Of a stretch of DNA of 64,000 nt, positions 17,267 to 26,058 are shown piece after piece. Where the stretch lies: positions 124,001 to 188,000 of the forward strand of contig JADJNY010000007.1 in NCBI GenBank assembly GCA_016714045.1. Direction: 5' to 3'. Position 1 is the first letter of the stretch. Every line of letters starts with the position of its first letter. The stretch is from Planctomycetota bacterium. GTDB taxonomy: Bacteria > Planctomycetota > UBA1135 > GCA-002686595. The translations under genes were made by a program, and so were the position numbers. Under the pieces are notes generated by a model, which searched no databases, was not told where the DNA came from, and worked only from the letters and a program-made list of their open reading frames with translations.

Positions 17267-19197
17267 ATGCGCGCCTCCCGCTCCCTCGCCGTCGACGGCT
17301 CGACGCGCCGGTCCGACGCCGCCTGCGCGACGCGTCGTCCGGCACGGCCCTCCGTCGCGCTCGCCGCCGCGTTCGTCCTCGCCCTCCTCGCGAGCTGCCG
17401 CGGCGGCTCGCCGATCGCCGTGCAGGCGCACTGGCCGACGCCCAAGGCGGGTGCGGTCGCGACGGAGCACCCGCTCGCGACGCAGGCCGCGCTCGACGTG
17501 CTCGACCGCGGCGGCAACGCGGCCGACGCGGCCGTCGCGGCCGCCCTCGTGCTCGCGGTCGTCCATCCGCAGGCGGGCAACCTCGGCGGCGGCGGGTTCG
17601 CGCTGTGGGTGCCGCACACGGGCGACGCCGACGCGCTCGACTTCCGCGAGGTCGCGCCGCGCGCGGTGCGGCCCGAGCTCTACCTCGGCCCCGACGGAAA
17701 ACGCGTCGCCGCGCGCTCGTTGCGCGGGCCGTACTCGGTCGCCGTCCCGGGCTCGCCGCTCGGCTTGTGGGAGCCCCACCGGCGCCACGGTTCGGGCCGG
17801 CTGCGCTTCTCGGAGCTCGCGCGGCGCGCGATCGAGCTCGCGCAGCAGGGCTTCGAGGTCGACGCGTTCCTCGCGCGCGACCTCGCGGAGCCCGGCGTGC
17901 AGGAGCGCTTCAGCCCGTCCGCGCGCTCCGTCTTCTTCCCCGGCGGCGTCGCGCTGCGCGCGGGCCACGTCCTGCGTCAGCCCGGGCTCGCCGAAGCGCT
18001 CGGGTTGCTCGCGAGCGAAGGCCCGTCCGCCTTCTACCAAGGCCGCATCGGGGCCGCGATGCTGCAGGAACTCGACGCCGCTCCTGTCCCTGGCGCCGAC
18101 GCGACCGGGCGCGGCTGGATGACGGCCGCCGACCTCGCGGGCTACGAAGTGCGGTCGGAGAAGCCTTTGCGCGGCTGGTTCCGCGGGCTCGAGATCGTGA
18201 CGATGCCGCCGCCGTCGTCGGGCGGCTCGTGCTGCTCCAGGTGCTCGGCATCCTCGAGGGCTTGCCGCTCGACGCGCAGCGCGATCGCGCGCTCGCGGAC
18301 CAGGCCCTCGTGCGCTCGAACGGCGCGTCGAGCGCCGGCGTCGAGCGCGGTTTCGACGAGCGCATGGCGCACTGGTGGATCGAGAGCCTGCGCTGCGCGT
18401 TCGCCGACCGCGCGAAGCACCTGGGCGATCCGCGCTTCCACCCGGTGCCGCTGAAGGAACTCCTCTCGTCGGACTGGATCTCCGCGCGCCGCGTTTCGAT
18501 CGGCGAGAGCGCGCACCCCGAGGTTCAGCCGAAGCCGCCGCACGAAGGCCAGAACACGACGCACCTCTCCGTGCTCGACCGCGCCGGCAACGCCGTCAGC
18601 CTGACGACGACCTTGAACGACACGTTCGGCAGCGGGCTCTACGTGCGCGCCTTCGGCTTCCTCCTGAACAACGAGATGGACGACTTCGCCGTCCAGGAGG
18701 GCAGTCCCAACCTCTACGGCCTCGTCGGCGGCGCCGCGAACGCGCCGCAGCCGGGCAAGCGCCCCTTGTCGTCGATGACGCCGACCGTGCTGCGCGAAGG
18801 CGGGCATGCGAACGTCCTCGTGCTCGGCAGCCCCGGCGGTCCGCGCATCATCACGTCCGTGCTCCAGGTGATCCTGCGCACGACGCTGCTCGGCGAGTCG
18901 CTCGAGGAAGCCGTCGCGCGCCCGCGCCTCCACCAACAGTGGAGCCCGCCCGAGACCTACTTCGAAACCGGCTTCGATCCCACGATCGTCGACGCGCTCG
19001 AGAAACGCCGCGGACACCCCGTGAAGCGCGACGAAAAACGCTTCGGCTCCGTCCAAGCCATCCAACTCACCGAACTCGGCGGCCTGCCGCGCGCCGTGAG
19101 CGACCCGCGTCGCGGCGGAAGCGGCGCCGTGCAGTCGGGCAAGAGGAAGTCGAGCGAATCGGAACCGCGCGAAGCGCTCGCCCCGCGCGAGAACTGA
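17267..19197 (+). pseudogene. ggt: gamma-glutamyltransferase, one-base frameshift
   Basis: Two overlapping frames together encode a full-length (~640-residue) gamma-glutamyltransferase, the Ntn-hydrolase that cleaves gamma-glutamyl bonds of glutathione outside the cytoplasm. The first frame (17267-18226) has a lipoprotein signal ending LLASC and the family stretches VATEHPLATQAALDVLDRGG and NLGGGGFALW, and reaches MPPPSSGG. The second frame then supplies LVLLQVLGILEGLP, the nucleophile region NTTHLSVLDRAGNAVSLTTT (catalytic Thr) and PLSSMTPTVL. Adding one base after 18226 (for example A, giving SSGGIVLLQ) restores the frame. It may be a sequence error or a young pseudogene. The ATG at 17267 follows GGAG by 6 bases. 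Confidence 0.85.
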
Positions 19198-19241
19198 AGG
19201 TGCGAGCCAGCGCCACGCCCGCCCCCTCCACGCCTCTCGCT

Positions 19242-19392
19242 CGATGCTGAGAGGCAATAGAACCCCGCGCAAGCCAGGACCGGTCCTCCGGTCCTGGCTT
19301 GTGCGGGGTCCGGAATGCGGAGCATCCGAATGTGTTCCGTTGCGTCCCTCTCTCCGTGATCGCCTCATCTGGCAATTGCGCTCCCGACCGAC
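19242..19392. repeat. 151-bp dispersed element, copy 1 (hairpin plus conserved tail)
   Basis: Aligns without gaps to 39461-39611. It holds a 21-bp stem (left arm about 19263-19283, right arm 19288-19308) closed by a TCCT loop with one G-U pair. After it comes a strongly conserved tail starting CCGGAATGCGGAGCATCCG, which itself can form a small hairpin. In the other copy most stem bases that differ have changed in both arms so that pairing is kept. It lies between ggt and uvrB, ending 86 bases before the uvrB start. No ORF in it is convincing. Confidence 0.8.
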
Positions 19393-19465
19393 CCCAGTCC
19401 ACGCCACTCGGGTTGCCGGCGGCACCCGCTCTCGCCCATCAGCAGCACACCACCCCTCCCCGCGC

Positions 19466-19471
19466 TACAGT
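19466..19471 (+). promoter_or_regulatory. uvrB -10 box
   Basis: TACAGT ends 7 bases before the GTG start of uvrB, placing +1 at or next to the start codon. No good -35 is visible at the expected distance. Confidence 0.35.
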
Positions 19472-19478
19472 CGCCCCC

Positions 19479-21572
19479 GTGAAGCGCCGCACCGACACCA
19501 CCAACCCCGCGCAACCCGCCCGCCCGACCCCCGCCCCCCTCCCCGGCCGCTTCGAGCTCGTCGCCCCGTTCGCACCGATGGGCGACCAACCCCGCGCGAT
19601 CGAGTCCCTCGTCCGCGGCCTCACCGAAGGCGCCCCACACCAATGCCTCCTCGGCATCACGGGCTCCGGCAAGACCTTCACGATGGCCGCCGTGATCGAG
19701 CGCGCCAACCGTCCCGCGCTGATCCTCTCGCCGAACAAAACCCTCGCGGCGCAACTCTACGCCGAGTTCAAAGAGCTCTTCCCGAAGAACGCCGTCGAGT
19801 ACTTCGTCAGCTACTACGACTACTTCCAACCCGAGGCCTACGTCCCGTCGAGCGACACCTACATCGAGAAAGACGCGAGCCGCAACGAGAACCTCGAGCG
19901 CCTGCGCAACTCGGCGACGCGGTCCCTCCTCGAACGCCGCGACGTCGTGATCGTCGCGTCCGTCTCCTGCATCTACGGCCTCGGCAGCCCCGACAACTAC
20001 GCGTCGATGGCGCTGCCGCTCGCTCGCGGACAGTCGATCGTGCGCGAGGACCTGCTGCGCAACCTCACTCGACTCCAGTACGCGCGCAACAACCTCGACT
20101 TCAAGCGCGGGACGTTCCGCGCGCGCGGCGACGTGATCGAGATCTTCCCTGCGTACGAGGACGAGGTCGTGATCCGCGTCGAGCTGTTCGGCGACGAGAT
20201 CGAGAACCTCCTCCAGGTGAACCCGCTCAAGGGCGAGGTGCTCGCCGAACTCGCGCAGATCACGATCTACCCCGCGACGCACTACGTGACGCCGCAAGAC
20301 CGGCTCGTGCAGGCGATCGCGGGCATCGAGGTCGAGCTGCGCGAGCGGCTCGACGTGCTCCGCGCACAGAACAAACTGCTCGAAGCGCAGCGGCTCGAGC
20401 AGCGCACGCGCCACGACCTCGAGATGCTGCGCACGATGGGCGTGTGCAACGGCATCGAGAACTACTCGCGCTGGATGGACGGCCGCGGCCCGGGCGAAGC
20501 GCCGTCGACGTTGCTCAACTACTTTCCGGAAGACTGGGTCGTGTTCGTCGACGAGAGCCACGTGTCGCTCCCGCAGGTCGGCGGCATGTACAAGGGCGAC
20601 CGTTCGCGCAAGGAGACGCTCGTCGAGCACGGCTTCCGTTTGCCGAGTGCCCTCGACAACCGCCCGCTGCGCTTCGAGGAGTGGGAGAAGCTCGTCAAAC
20701 AGGTCGTGCACGTCTCCGCGACGCCCGCCGCGTACGAGCGACAGCACTCCGTCGGTCACATCGCCGAGCAGATCGTGCGGCCGACGGGCCTGCTCGACCC
20801 GGCGATCGAGGTGCGTCCGGCGCGCACGCAGGTCGACGATCTGCTGGCGGAGATCCGGAAGACCGTCGCGGCGGGTTGGCGCGTGCTCGTGACCGTGCTG
20901 ACGAAGCGCATGGCCGAGGAGCTGACGACGTACTACGCCGAGCTCGGCGTGAAGGTGAAGTACCTGCACTCGGAGATCGACGCGCTCGAACGCACGGCGA
21001 TCCTGCGCGACCTGCGGCTCGGCGAGTTCGACGTGCTCATCGGCATCAATCTGCTGCGCGAAGGCCTCGACCTGCCCGAGGTGGCGCTCGTCGGGATCCT
21101 CGACGCGGACAAGGAAGGCTTCCTGCGCGCCGAGACGTCGTTGATCCAGACCTGCGGCCGCGCGGCGCGCAACGTCGAGGGCCGCGTGATCCTGTACGCG
21201 GACAAAGAGACGGACTCGATGCGGAAGGCGATGGGGGAGATGACCCGTCGCCGCGCGAAGCAGGAGGAGTACAACAAGGAACACGGGATCGTGCCGAAGA
21301 CGATCCTGAAGCCCGTGCGCGACAGCTTGGAAGCGCTCTACGAGATGGACTACGTCGAGCTCGCGCCGGCTGCGGAAAGCGGCGGCAAGCGCAAAGGCAA
21401 GAAGCCCTCCGACTCCGACCCCGCGCTCGGTTGGGACGCCGATCGGCTGCGCGGCGAACTCGCGAAGCTGCGCGACGAGATGCTGCACGCGGCGGAGGAA
21501 CTGCGCTTCGAGGACGCGGCGAAGCTGCGCGACCGGGTGAAGCAGCTCGAGCAGCTCGAACTCTCGCGCTGA
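19479..21572 (+). CDS. uvrB: excinuclease ABC subunit B
   Basis: DNA-damage recognition helicase of nucleotide excision repair, cytoplasmic, partner of UvrA and UvrC. 697 residues from the GTG at 19479. It has Walker A GITGSGKTFT, the DNA-clamping beta-hairpin region YYDYFQPEAYVPSSDTYIEK, SVSCIYGLGSP, the DEAD-like motif VVFVDESHV, motifs V/VI (INLLREGLDLPEV, QTCGRAARN) and a C-terminal UVR motif (LHAAEELRFEDAAKLRDRV) that contacts UvrC. An in-frame start at 19299 was rejected because it would translate the 151-bp repeat element. uvrC sequences follow directly, so excision repair genes are clustered here. Confidence 0.97.
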   Translation: MKRRTDTTNPAQPARPTPAPLPGRFELVAPFAPMGDQPRAIESLVRGLTEGAPHQCLLGITGSGKTFTMAAVIERANRPALILSPNKTLAAQLYAEFKELFPKNAVEYFVSYYDYFQPEAYVPSSDTYIEKDASRNENLERLRNSATRSLLERRDVVIVASVSCIYGLGSPDNYASMALPLARGQSIVREDLLRNLTRLQYARNNLDFKRGTFRARGDVIEIFPAYEDEVVIRVELFGDEIENLLQVNPLKGEVLAELAQITIYPATHYVTPQDRLVQAIAGIEVELRERLDVLRAQNKLLEAQRLEQRTRHDLEMLRTMGVCNGIENYSRWMDGRGPGEAPSTLLNYFPEDWVVFVDESHVSLPQVGGMYKGDRSRKETLVEHGFRLPSALDNRPLRFEEWEKLVKQVVHVSATPAAYERQHSVGHIAEQIVRPTGLLDPAIEVRPARTQVDDLLAEIRKTVAAGWRVLVTVLTKRMAEELTTYYAELGVKVKYLHSEIDALERTAILRDLRLGEFDVLIGINLLREGLDLPEVALVGILDADKEGFLRAETSLIQTCGRAARNVEGRVILYADKETDSMRKAMGEMTRRRAKQEEYNKEHGIVPKTILKPVRDSLEALYEMDYVELAPAAESGGKRKGKKPSDSDPALGWDADRLRGELAKLRDEMLHAAEELRFEDAAKLRDRVKQLEQLELSR

Positions 21573-21579
21573 GGACCGC

Positions 21580-21820
21580 TTGATCGCGCTCCCCTGGTCC
21601 GCCGACGCCGACCTGACGCAGATCCCCGAGCGTCCCGGCGTCTACGTCTTTCGCGACGGCGAGGGGCACTTGCTCTACGTCGGCAAGGCCGCGTCGCTGC
21701 GCGATCGCGCGCGGAGCTATCGCCGCGCGGGCGGCGACGGGCGCTTGAGGATCCGCTTCCTCGACCAGGAGGCGAAGACCGTTGAGGTGCTCGTCACGCG
21801 CACCGAGCAGGAGCCGCTCC
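21580..21820 (+). repeat. direct repeat of the uvrC 5' end (partner 22401-22641)
   Basis: The 241 bases from 21580 align without gaps to 22401-22641 at a constant offset of 821 bases; I count about 20 differences (about 92% identity). The repeat runs from the start codon to about codon 80 of uvrC and brackets the unknown gene at 21917-22345. Confidence 0.85.
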
Positions 21821-21915
21821 GTTTGGACCTGGGCACCGTCGCGCCACCCCTCCTCACGCCGATCGCGTTCGGGACGCGCAACTTGATTCGGAGCCTTCGA
21901 CCAAAGGACGAGTGA
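21580..21915 (+). pseudogene. truncated uvrC copy (GIY-YIG domain only)
   Basis: 111 codons from a TTG 7 bases after the uvrB stop. Residues 1-79 match the first 79 of the intact UvrC downstream, including the GIY-YIG core (GVYVFRDGEGHLLYVGKAASL and RSYRRAGG), but the sequence departs at RTEQEPLRLDLG and ends ...SLRPKDE. The UVR, RNase H-like and helix-hairpin-helix domains are absent. Many differences from the intact copy change amino acids, suggesting relaxed selection. It is most simply the original 5' end of uvrC, cut off when the following segment was inserted and the gene's 5' end duplicated. A free-standing GIY-YIG protein is possible but unproven. Confidence 0.7.
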
Positions 21916-21916
21916 G

Positions 21917-22345
21917 TTGGACTACCGCATCCGCCGCAGCAAGGCCGAGCTCGACTCCACCGGGTTCATCGAGCTCGGTCCCGGCCGCTACAACGGCGCG
22001 CATTGGCAGCCGGGCTTCGTGTTCGTCTGGAGCGACGCCTTCGGCATGGCCGAGGGCATCCTCGCGCGGCACGTTGCCGGCTACGACCACCTGGACACGA
22101 ACGACGTGCACCGCGACGTCGTCCTGCGCGTGACGGCCGAGTGGCGCGCCGTCGCGCGACGTCTTCCGACGCTTTCGACCGCCGAGGCGGCCGCCGCACT
22201 GCATCTCGAACGATCCTACGCGGAGCCCGTCGACGCGGAACTCGATGCGCACCGCGCCGAGATCGCGCAGATGCTCCTCGAGCTCGCGGAGGCTTGCGAG
22301 GGTTTCTGCGCGCAGTCGGACTGGGTGTGCGTCCTGGGCGTCTGA
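21917..22345 (+). CDS. hypothetical protein between the two uvrC 5' ends
   Basis: 142 residues from a TTG start 8 bases after AAAGGA, almost touching the stop of the truncated uvrC. The sequence looks like a real compact protein: an aromatic-rich N-terminal half (FIELGPGRYNGAHWQPGFVF, VWSDAFGMAEGI), then amphipathic helices (VTAEWRAVARRLPTLSTAE, HRAEIAQMLLELAEACEGF) and a C-terminal WVCVLGV. It has two cysteines and no signal peptide or membrane segment. I do not recognise the family. Its location inside a duplication of uvrC suggests it arrived with, or was moved by, a recombination event. Confidence 0.6.
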   Translation: MDYRIRRSKAELDSTGFIELGPGRYNGAHWQPGFVFVWSDAFGMAEGILARHVAGYDHLDTNDVHRDVVLRVTAEWRAVARRLPTLSTAEAAAALHLERSYAEPVDAELDAHRAEIAQMLLELAEACEGFCAQSDWVCVLGV

Positions 22346-22400
22346 TCCGCGGCATCGGACGCGTGGCGCCGCGCGAGCGGATCGGACAGGATGTCCGGCC

Positions 22401-24260
22401 GTGAACGCCCTCCCCTGGTCCGCCGACGTCGACCTGGCGCAGATCCCCGAGCGTCCCGGCGTTTACGTCTTTCGCGACGGCGACGGAACGGTGCTCTACG
22501 TCGGCAAGGCCGCGTCGCTGCGCGACCGCGTGCGGAGTTATCGCCGCGCGGGCGGCGACGGGCGCTTGATGATCCGCTTCCTCGACCAGGAGGCGAAGAC
22601 GGTCGAGGTGCTCGTCACGCGCACCGAGCAGGAAGCGCTCTTGCTCGAAGATTCGTGGATCAAGACGCACAAGCCGCCGCACAACGTCCGCCTCAAGGAC
22701 GACAAGTCGTTCCTCATGCTCGAGCTGCGGCACGGCGAGCGCTTCCCGCGCCTCCACTTCGTCCGCGCGCACAAGCGCAGCACGCAGTCGACGCGCGCCG
22801 TGCGCGTGTTCGGGCCTTTTGCGTCCGCGTCGGCGGTGCGGCAGACGCTAAGCGACCTGCACCGCGTCGTTCCATTGCGTGATTGTCCCGACACGGTGAT
22901 GGACCATCGTTCTCGGCCGTGCTTGAAGCACCAGATCGGGCTCTGCGCCGCGCCGTGCGTCGGGTTGATCGAGCCCTTCGCCTACGCCGAGCTCGTCGAG
23001 CGCGCCGCGCGCATCCTCTCGGGCGAGACGAAGGAGCTCGAGCACGAGCTCAATGCGCGCATGAAGAGCGCCGCGGCGGAGCTCGAGTACGAGCGCGCAG
23101 CGCAGTGGCGCGACCGTCTCGCCGCATTGCGCCGCACCGTCGAAGGCCAAGGCGTCACGCCGAAGGACAAGATCGCGCGCGACGTGCTCGGTCTCGCGCG
23201 CCATGCGAACGTCGCCGTCGTGCATCGTCTCGCGTTCCGTGATGGGCGACTCTCCGAAAGTCGCAGCCACGTCTTCCAGAGCGAGCTGCCCGACGAAGAA
23301 CTCCTGCACCAGGTGCTCACCGCGTTGTACGCGAGCGGCTCGCGCGAACGCCCGGCCGAGCTCGTCCTGCCGTGCGAACCCGCCGAGCGCGCGCTCGTCG
23401 AGCACCTGCTCGGCGACGGCACCGCGCTGCGCGTGCCGAAGAGTGGCGAGACGAAGCGCATGCTCGACGTCGCCGGCGAGAACGCGCGCACGGAGCTTCT
23501 GCGCCGCGAGAAGGAGCGCGCGTCGGAAGAGGATGCGCTGGCGGAGCTCGCGAAGCTCTGCGACCTCGACGAGCCGCCCGACGTCATCGACGGCTTCGAC
23601 ATCTCGAACCTGCAGGGGACGAACGTCGTCGCGAGCCGCGTGCGCTTCCGCCAAGGACACGCGGACCGCGCGGGTTACCGCCGTTTCAAGGTGCGCGGCG
23701 TCGAGGGCCAAGACGACTTCGCGTCGATGCGCGAGGTCGTGCTGCGCAGCCTGAAGCGCGGCGTCGAGGACGGCGACCTCCCCGACCTCGTCATGATCGA
23801 CGGCGGTGCCGCGCAGCTCGACTCCGCGCTCGCCGCGCGCGACGAAGCGGGCGCGTTCGACGTGAAGATGATCGGCCTCGCGAAGGCGCGCAGCGAACGG
23901 CGCGTGAAGGGCCGCGCGAAGGACGCGAGCGAGGAGCGCATCTTCCTCCCCGGCGCGAAGGAGCCGATCGAGCTCGCGCGCACGAGCCGCGCGCGGCACC
24001 TCCTCGAGCGCATCCGCGACGAGGCGCACCGCTTCGCGATCACGTACCACCGCAAGGAGCGCGGCAAGATCACATCGCGCTTGGACGCGATCCCCGGCCT
24101 CGGTCCGAAGAAGCGCCGTGCCCTGCTCACGCGCTTCGGCAGCGTCGCGGGCGTCGAAGCGGCGAGCATCGAGGCGCTCGCCGCCATCCCCGGCGTCGGG
24201 ATGGAGCTCGCCCGGACGATCCTGGAGCACCTGCGGCGCGACGAGCGCGCCGGCGGGTGA
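22401..24260 (+). CDS. uvrC: excinuclease ABC subunit C
   Basis: Dual-incision nuclease of nucleotide excision repair. 619 residues from the GTG at 22401. In order: a GIY-YIG nuclease domain (about 12-95) for the 3' cut, the Cys motif CLKHQIGLCAAPCVG, a UVR motif (AAAELEYERAAQWRDRL) that binds UvrB, an RNase H-like domain for the 5' cut (DGFDISNLQGTNVVASRV, MIDGGAAQLDSA), and C-terminal helix-hairpin-helix motifs (IPGLGPKKRRALLTRFGS, IPGVGMELARTIL). The GTG is preferred over an upstream in-frame start because it matches the start of the duplicated fragment and a CAGGAT box sits 8 bases upstream. Confidence 0.97.
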   Translation: MNALPWSADVDLAQIPERPGVYVFRDGDGTVLYVGKAASLRDRVRSYRRAGGDGRLMIRFLDQEAKTVEVLVTRTEQEALLLEDSWIKTHKPPHNVRLKDDKSFLMLELRHGERFPRLHFVRAHKRSTQSTRAVRVFGPFASASAVRQTLSDLHRVVPLRDCPDTVMDHRSRPCLKHQIGLCAAPCVGLIEPFAYAELVERAARILSGETKELEHELNARMKSAAAELEYERAAQWRDRLAALRRTVEGQGVTPKDKIARDVLGLARHANVAVVHRLAFRDGRLSESRSHVFQSELPDEELLHQVLTALYASGSRERPAELVLPCEPAERALVEHLLGDGTALRVPKSGETKRMLDVAGENARTELLRREKERASEEDALAELAKLCDLDEPPDVIDGFDISNLQGTNVVASRVRFRQGHADRAGYRRFKVRGVEGQDDFASMREVVLRSLKRGVEDGDLPDLVMIDGGAAQLDSALAARDEAGAFDVKMIGLAKARSERRVKGRAKDASEERIFLPGAKEPIELARTSRARHLLERIRDEAHRFAITYHRKERGKITSRLDAIPGLGPKKRRALLTRFGSVAGVEAASIEALAAIPGVGMELARTILEHLRRDERAGG

Positions 24261-24334
24261 GGCGCGGGAAGCCGGCCCTCCGTCCCGAACGTGCTCGACC
24301 TGCCCCGGGGCGGGGAGCGCGCGCGGGGTGGGCA

Positions 24335-24367
24335 AGAAAAAGGGCGGCAGACCAAGGCCTGCCGCCC
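24335..24367 (-). terminator. intrinsic terminator facing the minus strand
   Basis: A 9-bp perfect stem GGGCGGCAG/CTGCCGCCC (24342-24367) with an 8-base loop. Read on the minus strand it is followed at once by TTTTTCTT, a proper U-tract. On the plus strand there is no T-run, although uvrC ends 82 bases before it. It is therefore a terminator for leftward transcription. Confidence 0.7.
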
Positions 24368-24801
24368 GCGCACCGCTGGATCGTGCCGACGCGAAGGGGT
24401 TGCAGTTTCGCGCCGGCCGAACGGTGACTCACTTGCCGCCTGACCCAATCAACGCGCGTGCCGCAGCCGAGTCCCGGGTCGGTAGTGCCGGTGGCTGGGG
24501 CCGGTGTCGGTCGCTAACGTGAGCTGCAAGACACTGGAAGGTAATGGCTTGTGGCCTCCTGTCCGATCGAGACGTCGCGCGGAGGCGGGGCCCGACTCCC
24601 GCGCGGTCGCCGTCCAGCGGGTGGAACGCCGGCCCGCGCCATCCGCGACTCGGACGGACGTCCGCAGCGTGGGAAGGGGGGGATTGGGGCCGAGGCGGGG
24701 CGAGACCCGCCCAGCTCGGACCGCGGCGTGCCTCGCGCCACCCTCCACGGCGACGCTCGCTCGCGGTCCAGTCAGGCGCGGTCCGCCCAGGCGCGGACCC
24801 G
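24368..24801. other. 434-bp region with no recognised gene
   Basis: Lies between the minus-strand terminator and the end of the recombinase gene. No reading frame on either strand shows convincing protein character, and no tmRNA, RNase P or SRP RNA signature was recognised. Either the recombinase transcript has a long 3' UTR or an unannotated RNA or small gene ends at the terminator. Confidence 0.4.
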
Positions 24802-25888
24802 TCAGGCGCGCGGGTGGTAGAGCCGGTGCAGGCTCGCCACGTGGTCCGAGTCGACGTGGGTGTAGACCTCGGTCGTGCGGATCGAGGCGTGCCCGAGCAT
24901 CTCCTGCACGCCGCGCAGGTCCGCGCCGCCCTCGACGAGGTGCGACGCGAACGAGTGCCGCAGCGAGTGCGGTGAGAGCTTGGCGTGGATCCCCGCCGCG
25001 CGCGCGGCGGCGGACGACGCGCCACGCGTCGACACGCGACAGCGGGCGGCCGCTCTTCGTCAAGAAGACCTCGGGGCGGTGCGCGTCGGCGAGGAAGCGC
25101 CGCCGTCCGTTCGCGAGCCAGCGTTCGAGCGCGACGCGCGCGCGCTCGCCGAGCGGCACGAGGCGCGTCTTGTTGCCCTTGCCCGTGAGACGCAAGACGC
25201 GCAGCTTCGGCTCGAGCGCGTCCGTGCGCAGCGCGACGGCCTCGCTCACGCGCGCACCGGTCGCGTAGAGCACCTCGAGCAGCGCCTGGTCACGTTCGCG
25301 CTTCCACGCGGGCCACGCGCGGTCGTTCGGCGCGGCGAGCAGCGCGTCGACCTCGTCGGGAGCGATCACACCGGGCAGCGCGCGGCGCAAGTGCGGCGAG
25401 CGGATCAGGTGCGTCGGGTCCTTCGCGAGCCGGCCCTCCTGCACCAGGAAGCGCAAGAGCATCCGCAGGCTGACCAGATTGCGCGCGACGGTCGCCTCGG
25501 CCATCCCCGCGGCGCGCCGGTGCGCGAGCCAGTCGACCACGCGGTCCGCGTCGACCTCGTCCCAGCGCCGAACGCCGTGCTCCGCGAGCCAGCGCGCGCA
25601 TTGCCCGAGGTCGAGGCGGTAGGCCTCGACCGTCTTGCGGGCGAGGCCCGCTTCGACGCGCAGCGCGTCGAGGAAGTCCGCGACCTCTGCCCGCGCGCCC
25701 GGCGCGAGCCGCGGCTCGTCGGCCTCGGTCGTGGGCGCCTTGGCCGCGAAGGGCCCCCGGCGTGAGTTCGTGCGCGCGGGCGAGGCGGCCGGGGCCGGAG
25801 CCGTCGTCGGCGAAGGACGGCGTCCGGGCGTCGGCGCGGCCGGGGAGGGAGAGCCCCTCGCGCGCCGCGCCGCCTTCTTGCCCCTCAT
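24802..25888 (-). pseudogene. XerC/XerD-type tyrosine recombinase, frameshifted
   Basis: A site-specific recombinase of the Xer type. The N-terminal frame (25888 to about 25020) has a basic Ala/Pro-rich extension of ~60 residues, a SAM-like core-binding domain (VADFLDALRVEAGLARKTVEAY) and the first half of the catalytic domain with the Arg in ATGARVSEAVAL and the Lys in LTGKGNKTRLVPLG. The remaining catalytic residues lie in another frame ending at 24802: HSLRHSFASHL, LGHASIRTTEVYTHV (His and Tyr nucleophile). Removing one base in the GC-rich run near 25000-25020 joins them. All six catalytic residues are present, so a sequence error or a recent mutation is more likely than long decay. It is probably chromosomal XerC or XerD for dimer resolution. 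Confidence 0.8.
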
Positions 25889-25933
25889 GCGCGGAGAGCC
25901 TGCCGGAGGCCGAAGGGGGGAGCAAGCCCGCGC

Positions 25934-25962
25934 TTGTCGGCCTGGGGGGGCCTCCCTATACT
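25934..25962 (+). promoter_or_regulatory. promoter for the DksA/TraR-lspA genes
   Basis: TTGTCG (25934-25939), a 17-base spacer and TATACT (25957-25962). The -10 differs from consensus at one position. The leader to the ATG at 26059 is about 90 bases. It lies in the divergent gap with the recombinase gene. Confidence 0.65.
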
Positions 25963-26058
25963 CCTCCCCCTCGTTTCGGGCCCCAGGGCCTCCGTGCGAG
26001 CCCGCGCGGTCCCAGCCCGCGCGCCCCGGGCTCCCGTTCGCAGCGCAGATCCCACCAC

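Noticed and set aside
19299..19478. 60-codon N-terminal extension of UvrB
   Set aside because: It would translate the tail of the 151-bp repeat, which is non-coding in its other copy; the GTG at 19479 lies behind a -10 box and gives a normal UvrB.
24368..24801. tmRNA, RNase P RNA or SRP RNA in the gap
   Set aside because: None of the conserved core sequences of these RNAs could be found on either strand.
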